DNA from: Mitsuaria chitosanitabida ATCC BAA-476 = NBRC 102408
GTDB lineage: Bacteria > Pseudomonadota > Gammaproteobacteria > Burkholderiales > Burkholderiaceae_C
Length of the DNA: 64,000 bases
Reading direction: 5' to 3'
Assembly: GCF_001598255.1 (NCBI RefSeq)
Contig: NZ_BCYP01000006.1
Span: 310,001 to 374,000, forward strand
Notes under the pieces: model-generated
The model's database searches: none
Seen by the model: only the letters and a program-made list of their open reading frames with translations
What the model was told of the DNA's origin: nothing
Program-made: the position numbers and the translations under genes
Shown here: piece by piece, positions 58,586-64,000 of the stretch
Numbering within the stretch: position 1 is the stretch's first letter
Layout of the letters: each line of letters starts with the position of its first letter

Positions 58586-59295
58586 TTGGCCGCCTTCGCG
58601 GGCTTGCCCTGGGCCGGCGCGGGCGCGGCGACCGGCGGCGGCACCGTGGCGGGGCCGGCGTGGGTCACCGGACCCGACGGCATCGCGCGGTTGACCAGAT
58701 GGGTCAGCAGACGCTCGCTGGCCTGCTCCATGTCGATGACGTAGGCCTCGATGCGGCCGCGGAAGTAGCGGTACATCATCAGCGACGGGATCGCCACGAT
58801 CAGGCCGAAGGCGGTGTTGTACAGCGCGATCGAGATGCCGTGCGCGAGCAGGCCGGGATTGTTGCCGGTGGGGCTCTGGCTGCCGAAGATCTCGATCATG
58901 CCCACCACCGTGCCCAGCAGGCCCAGCAGCGGCGCGGCCGCGGCGATCGTGCCCAGGGTGTTCAGGTAGCGCTCCATCTGGTGGATCGCGTGGCGGCCGG
59001 CCAGTTCGAAGACCTGGCGCAGGCGGGCCTCGCCGCCGCGCGGATCGACCTGCGAGGCGCGCAGCCCGGCGGCCAGGACCTGGCCGAGCAGCGAGTTCTC
59101 GGCCAGCTTGCCGACGACCTCGTTGCTGGGGATCTGCAGCTGGGTCACGCCCAGCACTTCCTCGATCAGGCTGGCCGGGGCGACTCGGGCGGCCCGCAGG
59201 CTCACCAGACGCTCGATGATCAGGGCCAGCGCCACCACGGAACACAGCAGCAGCGGCCAGATCGGCCAGCCGGCCGCTTGTATGATCGAAAACAA
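58582..59295 (-). CDS. exbB: ExbB/TolQ-type proton channel protein (envelope operon)
   Basis: 237 aa. Three membrane helices (7-30, about 115-138 and 155-175) with NTLGTIAAAAPLLGLLGTVVGMIEIF as the pore signature; the C-terminus is a Pro/Ala-rich tail. The start is a TTG at 59295 with GGAGGG 6 bases upstream. An ATG just before it is out of frame, so TTG is the only start that fits. First gene of the operon leading to kdsB. Confidence 0.92.
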   Translation of the reverse strand: MFSIIQAAGWPIWPLLLCSVVALALIIERLVSLRAARVAPASLIEEVLGVTQLQIPSNEVVGKLAENSLLGQVLAAGLRASQVDPRGGEARLRQVFELAGRHAIHQMERYLNTLGTIAAAAPLLGLLGTVVGMIEIFGSQSPTGNNPGLLAHGISIALYNTAFGLIVAIPSLMMYRYFRGRIEAYVIDMEQASERLLTHLVNRAMPSGPVTHAGPATVPPPVAAPAPAQGKPAKAAK

Positions 59296-59624
59296 GGCAT
59301 TCCCTCCGTTCGGGCATCTCCGGCCCGGCGGCGCGATTATGGCGCCACGCCGCCCCCGCGCCGACCACTCCCGACCCGCATCACAAGCCCTTACAAACAT
59401 CCACCGAAGCTGTGGATAACTTTGTGGGCAAGTCTCCGGGAATCGGCGCCAGCGCCGATCAGCACACGGCGCGGAACAGGTTGCCCGAAAAACAGGCAGG
59501 AAAAAGCTTTTGAAAAACAAGCGCTTATCGATATGTGACGCGGCAGTGACGGGCAACATGGCCCGCGGAGCCAGCATTGGCGCGGCTGTGGAGTTCCGAA
59601 CCCGCGCCAGCATTGGGTTTGCGC
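59296..59624. other. Divergent intergenic region with a DnaA box, 329 bp
   Basis: Between exbB and xseA. It holds a perfect DnaA box (59411-59419), two 7-of-9 near matches (59423-59431 and 59525-59533), a perfect 8-bp inverted repeat ATCGGCGC-CA-GCGCCGAT (59442-59459), and a run of A-tracts at 59488-59517. No gene. Confidence 0.65.
59411..59419 (-). promoter_or_regulatory. Perfect DnaA box
   Basis: TGTGGATAA on the plus strand, i.e. TTATCCACA on the minus strand, the strict consensus. Confidence 0.7.
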
Positions 59625-60929
59625 ATGGTTGACGCCTTGAAACCCGCATCGCCACGGATGGTCTGGGGGGTGTCGGCCCTGTTGACGGCCCTTTCCGACG
59701 CATTGCAGGCGCGATTCCCCGTCATTGCTGTGCAGGGCGAGCTCTCCGGCTTCACGCGCGCGGCCAGCGGTCATTGCTACTTCAGCCTGAAGGACGCCGA
59801 GGGCCAGCCGGCGATGCTGCGCTGCGCGATGTTCCGCCGGGCGGCCAGCCTGGTCGACTTCGCCCCCCGGGACGGCATGACCGTCGAGTTGCGCGGCCGG
59901 CTGGACCTGTACGGCCCCCGCGGCGAACTGCAGTTCATCGTCGAGGCGATGCGACGCTCCGGCGAGGGCGCGCTCTACGAGCAGTTTCTGCGCCTGAAGG
60001 CGCGGCTGGAGGCGCAGGGGCTGTTCGACGCCGACCGCAAGCGCGTGCCGCCGCCGTACGCCCGGCGGATCGGCGTGATCACCTCCACAGGGGGCGCGGC
60101 GCTGCACGACGTGCTGACCGCGCTGCGGCGCCGGGCGCCGCATGCGCGCGTCTTCATCTATCCGACGCTGGTCCAGGGCAACGAGGCCCCGCCGCAGATC
60201 GTGCGGGCGCTGGCGCTGGCCAACGCGCGCCGCGACGCCGAGGTGCTGCTGCTGGTGCGCGGCGGCGGCTCGCTGGAGGACCTGTGGGCCTTCAACGACG
60301 AACGCGTGGTGGCGGAGGTCGCCGGCTCGGCGCTGCCGGTGATCTGCGGCGTCGGCCACGAGACCGACATCACCCTGGCCGACCTGGCCGCCGACCTGCG
60401 GGCTCCGACGCCCACCGCGGCGGCGGAACTGGCCACCGTCTCGCGTCAGCAGTGCCTGGAGACGCTGGAGGCGCTCGAGCGCCAACTGGTGCGCCGTGTC
60501 GAGCAGCGCCTGGACGCGGCGGCGCAGCGCCTGGATCGGCTGGCCTTGCGCCTGGCCCGCCCGGGTGACGCGCTGGCCCGCCAGCGGCGCCGGCTGGACC
60601 TGCTGTCGCAGCGGCTGGGGCAGGTCGCCCCGAAGCGGGTGGCGTTGCAGGCGCAGCGGCTCGATCACCTGGATCACCGTCTGGCCCGCGCCCTGCCGGC
60701 GCAGGCGCAGCGTGGCGCCCACCGGCTGGACGCGCTCGCGGCCCGCCTGCAGGCGCTGGATCCCCGCCAGGTGCTGGCACGCGGCTATGCCTGGCTGGAC
60801 GACGGGCAGGGGCGGGCGCTGAGCTCGGTCCGCCAGCTGTCCGAGGGTCAGGACTTGCGCGCGGTGCTCGCGGACGGCGAGGCCGAGCTGCGGGTCGGGC
60901 GCGTCGCCTGCCGGGACGAGGCGGGCTGA
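59625..60929 (+). CDS. xseA: Exodeoxyribonuclease VII large subunit
   Basis: Large subunit of the nuclease that degrades single-stranded DNA in both directions. 434 aa. The N-terminal OB-fold has GELSGFTRAASGHCYFSLKD; the catalytic region has RRIGVITSTGGAALHDVL, VRGGGSLEDLWAFNDE and ICGVGHETDITLADLAAD. A long C-terminal coiled coil (EALERQLVRRVEQRLDAAAQRLDRL...) is rich in Arg/Leu, as usual. I start at ATG 59625. The small subunit gene xseB is not in the window. Confidence 0.94.
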   Translation: MVDALKPASPRMVWGVSALLTALSDALQARFPVIAVQGELSGFTRAASGHCYFSLKDAEGQPAMLRCAMFRRAASLVDFAPRDGMTVELRGRLDLYGPRGELQFIVEAMRRSGEGALYEQFLRLKARLEAQGLFDADRKRVPPPYARRIGVITSTGGAALHDVLTALRRRAPHARVFIYPTLVQGNEAPPQIVRALALANARRDAEVLLLVRGGGSLEDLWAFNDERVVAEVAGSALPVICGVGHETDITLADLAADLRAPTPTAAAELATVSRQQCLETLEALERQLVRRVEQRLDAAAQRLDRLALRLARPGDALARQRRRLDLLSQRLGQVAPKRVALQAQRLDHLDHRLARALPAQAQRGAHRLDALAARLQALDPRQVLARGYAWLDDGQGRALSSVRQLSEGQDLRAVLADGEAELRVGRVACRDEAG

Positions 60930-61103
60930 CCGGACCGACCTCGGGCGGCGCGCGTGGCGGGCGGCTCGCGGGAGGGCCCGACGGACCCGCGGGACCCCAG
61001 AGGCCCGTGGTCGCGAAGGGGCTTGTTTCCGGGAAACGCCCGGTCGCGCGAGCATGCGGTGGCGCGGTATGCGTGCTCCCGCCAGGGGCATGATCCGGAT
61101 GCC

Positions 61104-61109
61104 TACAAT
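61104..61109 (+). promoter_or_regulatory. Candidate -10 element of sodB
   Basis: TACAAT lies 45 bases before the sodB start. No clear -35. Confidence 0.45.
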
Positions 61110-61153
61110 CGCCCGCGACATTCGTCCACCACCTCATCCAACAGGAGTCCCAC

Positions 61154-61738
61154 ATGGAACACGTTCTGCCCGAGCTGCCGTACGACAAGAAGGCGCTGGA
61201 GCCGCACATCAGCGCGGAAACCTTCGAGTACCACCATGGCAAGCACCACAAGGCCTACGTGGACAACCTGAACAACCTGCAGAAGGGCACGGAGTTCGAG
61301 AGCAAGACGCTGGAAGAGATCGTCAAGACCTCCAGCGGCGGCATCTACAACAATGCCGCGCAGATCTGGAACCACACCTTCTTCTGGTCCTGCATGAAGC
61401 CCAACGGCGGCGGCGCGCCGACCGGCAAGCTGCTGGACGCCATCAACGCCAAGTGGGGCAGCGTCGACGCCTTCAAGGAAGCCTTCCAGAAGAGCGCCGT
61501 GGGCAACTTCGGCTCGGGCTGGACTTGGCTGGTCAAGAAGGCCGACGGCTCGGTCGACATCGTCAACACCGGTGCCGCCGGCACGCCGCTGACGACCGCC
61601 GACACCGCGCTGCTGACCGTCGACGTGTGGGAACACGCCTACTACATCGACTACCGCAACGCGCGTCCGAAGTTCGTCGAGACCTTCCTGAAGAGCCTGG
61701 TCAACTGGGACTTCGCGCAAGCCAACTTCGGCAACTGA
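61154..61738 (+). CDS. sodB: Superoxide dismutase (Fe type)
   Basis: Converts superoxide to oxygen and hydrogen peroxide in the cytoplasm. 194 aa. Metal ligands: His in [16 protein letters not shown] (about H27), His in [13 protein letters not shown] (about H74), Asp and His in [24 protein letters not shown] and the pattern before WNHTFFW fit iron rather than manganese enzymes. An AGGAG ribosome site precedes it. A terminator follows, so it is probably monocistronic. Confidence 0.96.
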   Translation: MEHVLPELPYDKKALEPHISAETFEYHHGKHHKAYVDNLNNLQKGTEFESKTLEEIVKTSSGGIYNNAAQIWNHTFFWSCMKPNGGGAPTGKLLDAINAKWGSVDAFKEAFQKSAVGNFGSGWTWLVKKADGSVDIVNTGAAGTPLTTADTALLTVDVWEHAYYIDYRNARPKFVETFLKSLVNWDFAQANFGN

Positions 61739-61796
61739 TCGCGCGGCGCCCGTCAGGGGCGCCCATGACGTGGCGCCTGTCGCAGGCACCATGAAG

Positions 61797-61831
61797 AACG
61801 GCCCGGGAGCGATCCCGGGCCGTTGTCGTTT
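61797..61831 (+). terminator. Terminator after sodB
   Basis: AACGGCCCGGGA (61797-61808) pairs with TCCCGGGCCGTT (61813-61824) over GCGA, followed by GTCGTTT. 12-bp perfect stem; it also serves the convergent DUF192 gene. Confidence 0.88.
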
Positions 61832-61869
61832 GGCGGTCCAGAGCGGGCCGGCCCGCCGTCTTCAGTGCG

Positions 61870-62340
61870 TCACTTGGGCCAGGGGCCGCCGCGCAGCTTG
61901 GTGCCGGCCTTGAGGCCGCGCTTGTCGAACCAGCCCTTGTTCATTTCCAGCACGTAGCGGACCGGCTTGGCCGAGCAGTGCGAGGCGTCGGACAGCGGCT
62001 TCATCTCGTCGACGTTGACGATGGTGCCGTCGTCGGCGACGAAGGCCACGGCCAGCGGGATCAGCGTGTTGCGCATCCAGAAGCACTGGACGTTGGCGTC
62101 CTCGAAGACGAAGAGCATGCCGTTGTTGGCGGGCATGTCGCGGCGGTTCATCAGGCCGATGGCGCGCTGCTCGTCGGTGCGGGCGACTTCGGCGTGGATC
62201 AGGTGCATGCCGGCACCGAGCTCGACGACGGGCAGGCCGGTCTGAGGACCTTGCGCCTGCGCCAGCGCCGCGCTGGTCGAAAGAAGGAGGGCGGCGGCCG
62301 CCAGGCCGATGCGCGATGCTGCGGGCTTGATATTGAACAT
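61870..62340 (-). CDS. DUF192 family exported protein
   Basis: 156 aa. A signal peptide (IGLAAAALLLSTSAALAQAQ, cleavage near residue 28) precedes a DUF192 domain: IHAEVARTDEQRAIGLMNRRDMPANNGMLFVFED, then CFWMRNTLIPLAVAFVADDGTIVNVDEM and VRYVLEMNKGWFDKRGLKAGTKL. DUF192 proteins are small beta-rich proteins of unknown role. It is divergent from the P-type ATPase gene. Confidence 0.9.
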   Translation of the reverse strand: MFNIKPAASRIGLAAAALLLSTSAALAQAQGPQTGLPVVELGAGMHLIHAEVARTDEQRAIGLMNRRDMPANNGMLFVFEDANVQCFWMRNTLIPLAVAFVADDGTIVNVDEMKPLSDASHCSAKPVRYVLEMNKGWFDKRGLKAGTKLRGGPWPK

Positions 62341-62375
62341 GGTCGACCCTTGAGGTTTGGCGGATTATCGCGGCC

Positions 62376-64000
62376 ATGCCGCCCGCCCCCACCGCCGTGG
62401 CGACCGTCGCCGGTCACGGCGCGGCGACACGGTCCTCACGCGCCACCGACGACGATGCCTGCGAGATCCCGCGCGTTCCCGCGGGCGGGGCCGTATCCGG
62501 CGACCGGGGCACGGCGGCTGAGCGCGACCGACGGCTCTCGCTCTTTACCGAATGGAAAAGCGATGTGTCGGGCGCACGCCACGCGCGTTCGCGTCTGCTG
62601 CTGTCAGGCATGCATTGCGCGAGCTGCGCGGGCCTCATCGAGTCGCTGCTGCACGCGCAAGCGGGTGTGCGGCTCGCCCAGGTCAGCCCGGCGACGCAAC
62701 GCCTGACCCTCGATTGGCAGCCGGAGGCGACCTCGCTGGACGCCCTGCGCGCCGCGCTGTCGGGCGCCGGCTACGACTTCGCCCCCGATCTGGCCGCGCC
62801 CGCCCGCGACCTGCGACGGCGCGAGCATCGCCAGGCGGTGTGGCGGCTGTTCGTCGCCGGCTTCCTGATGATGCAGGTCATGATGCTGGCCTGGCCGTCC
62901 TACGTCGCCGGCCCGGGCGAGATGCCCGAGGACCAGGCCGCCCTGCTGCGCTGGGGCCAGTGGGTGCTGACGCTGCCGGTCATGCTGCTGTCGGCCGGCA
63001 CTTTCTTCCAGGCCGCGTGGTCGCAGCTGCGCGGCGGCCGTCTCGGCATGGACGTGCCGGTGTCGCTGGGCCTGCTGGTGGCCTTCGTCGCCGGCAGCGG
63101 CGCCACGCTGGACCCGGCCGGATCCTTCGGCCACGAGGTCTTCTTCGACTCGATCACGATGTTCGTGAGCTTCCTGCTCGGCGCGCGCTATCTGGAGCTG
63201 CGCGCGCGGCACCGCGCCGCGGAGGCGCTGGAGGCGGTCGCCGGCGGTCTGCCCGATCCCGTGGAGCGGCGCGGCGCCGACGGGGGCTGGGAGTGGGTGG
63301 AGGCCGAGTGCCTCGCGCCGGACGACCTCGTGCGCGTCGTCGCGGGGCAGCGCGTGCCCGCCGATGCGCGTGTCGAGCAAGGCGAGAGCGCGACCGACGA
63401 GTCGCTGCTCACCGGCGAGTCGCGGGCGGTCCGGAAGTCCGTCGGCGACGAGGTGCTGGCGGGCAGCGTGAACCTGAGCGGCGTGCTGCTGCTGCGCGTG
63501 CGACGCGTGGGCGAGGACACGCGGCTGGCCGGCATCCGGCAATTGATGACGCAGGCCTTCCAGGACCGTCCCGAGGCGCTGCGCGCGGCGGATCGGGTGG
63601 CGGGCTGGTTCCTGGCGGCAGTGCTGGTGCTGGCCGCCGGCGCGGCCGTGGCGTGGCAGTTCATCGACCCGTCGCGTGCGCTCGCGGTGAGCGTGTCGGT
63701 GCTGATCGTGACCTGTCCTTGCGCCTTGTCGCTCGCGGCCCCTGCCGCGTGGGTGAGCGCCGCCGGCGCGCTCGCGCGGCGTGGCCTGCTGCTGTCACGA
63801 CTGGACGCGATCGAATCGATGGCCGATGTCGACCTGATCGTGACCGACAAGACCGGCACCCTGACCGAGTCCGTGCCGCGTCTGCTGCGTCAATGGCCCG
63901 CGGCGCTCGACGCGGAGACGCTGGAGGCCGCGACCGTGTTGTCGAGCAGCTCGCGGCATCCGATGTCGCGGGCGCTGCTGGAGACGCTCTCGCGCGATGC
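62376..64000 (+). CDS. Copper-type heavy-metal P-type ATPase (5' part, cut by the window)
   Basis: The frame opens at ATG 62376 and runs off the end; 541 codons are visible of an expected 750-850. After an N-terminal extension of about 75 residues comes one metal-binding domain with GMHCASC (C81, C84). Membrane helices follow, then the actuator motif DESLLTGES near residue 346, the CPC ion motif (C447, C449) in IVTCPCALSLAAPAAW, and the phosphorylation site DKTGTLTE (D491). Just before the window end is HPMSRAL. CPC with a GMHCASC domain means Cu(I), probably a CcoI/CopA2-type exporter feeding oxidase assembly; the cco genes would lie beyond the window. No strong ribosome site is seen. Confidence 0.9.
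   Translation, partial: MPPAPTAVATVAGHGAATRSSRATDDDACEIPRVPAGGAVSGDRGTAAERDRRLSLFTEWKSDVSGARHARSRLLLSGMHCASCAGLIESLLHAQAGVRLAQVSPATQRLTLDWQPEATSLDALRAALSGAGYDFAPDLAAPARDLRRREHRQAVWRLFVAGFLMMQVMMLAWPSYVAGPGEMPEDQAALLRWGQWVLTLPVMLLSAGTFFQAAWSQLRGGRLGMDVPVSLGLLVAFVAGSGATLDPAGSFGHEVFFDSITMFVSFLLGARYLELRARHRAAEALEAVAGGLPDPVERRGADGGWEWVEAECLAPDDLVRVVAGQRVPADARVEQGESATDESLLTGESRAVRKSVGDEVLAGSVNLSGVLLLRVRRVGEDTRLAGIRQLMTQAFQDRPEALRAADRVAGWFLAAVLVLAAGAAVAWQFIDPSRALAVSVSVLIVTCPCALSLAAPAAWVSAAGALARRGLLLSRLDAIESMADVDLIVTDKTGTLTESVPRLLRQWPAALDAETLEAATVLSSSSRHPMSRALLETLSRD

Noticed and set aside
59405-59535. Chromosome origin
   Set aside because: Only one strict DnaA box; no dnaA, dnaN, gidA or parAB nearby, and the flanking genes are ordinary. 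Kept only as a regulatory or titration site.

Overview
The window reads as chromosome from a high-GC betaproteobacterium of the order Burkholderiales, most like the Roseateles/Mitsuaria/Rubrivivax group. I base this on the strong G/C bias at third codon positions, on gene orders typical of that order (dnaX-ybaB-recR; gloB divergent from a methyltransferase-rnhA pair; exbB-exbD-lpxK-Trm112-kdsB; MoxR-DUF58-transglutaminase), and on the small Trp-rich membrane protein at 29.6 kb. No database search was possible, so the placement is inference. There is no rRNA, no CRISPR array, no insertion sequence and no prophage. The window is mostly housekeeping genes with a few accessory insertions.

Layout. 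0-8 kb: replication and repair genes (dnaX, ybaB, recR), a MAPEG protein, mltD and gloB on the minus strand, then a methyltransferase and rnhA. 8-9.5 kb: an AbiEi/AbiEii type IV toxin-antitoxin pair. 9.7-13 kb: a dCMP deaminase, unknown small proteins, an atypical SDR and a TPR membrane protein. 13-18.5 kb: mltB and a MoxR-DUF58-transglutaminase operon, minus strand. 18.5-31 kb: a histone deacetylase-like amidohydrolase, an MscS channel, a lone fliD, class I fumarase, nhaA, a YqhA-like protein, acs, cytochrome c and small membrane or TPR proteins. 31-34.5 kb: lgt, dnaQ, two identical tRNA-Val(CAC) genes, a DUF1640-like protein and a Nudix hydrolase. 34.5-39.5 kb: an LhgO-like oxidoreductase, wrbA, a DUF72 protein, tadA, and ldcA with a striking His-rich tail.

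39.6-54.1 kb is the most coherent accessory block. It holds a complete oligopeptide-type ABC importer (binding protein, two permeases, fused double ATPase), a TonB-dependent outer-membrane receptor, tonB-exbB-exbD-exbD, and a TPR-type periplasmic protein. All are on the plus strand, so outer-membrane import, its energisation and inner-membrane import are encoded side by side. The block contains terminator-like hairpins in places where they may act as attenuators (39608, 52814), and a candidate small RNA just upstream of tonB (about 49950-50037).

54.3-64 kb: a 3-hydroxyacyl-CoA dehydrogenase with a perfect LiuR-like palindrome upstream, adk, then the envelope operon exbB-exbD-lpxK-Trm112-kdsB (minus strand), a divergent intergenic region with a perfect DnaA box, xseA, sodB, a DUF192 protein, and the 5' part of a copper-type P-ATPase that runs off the window end.
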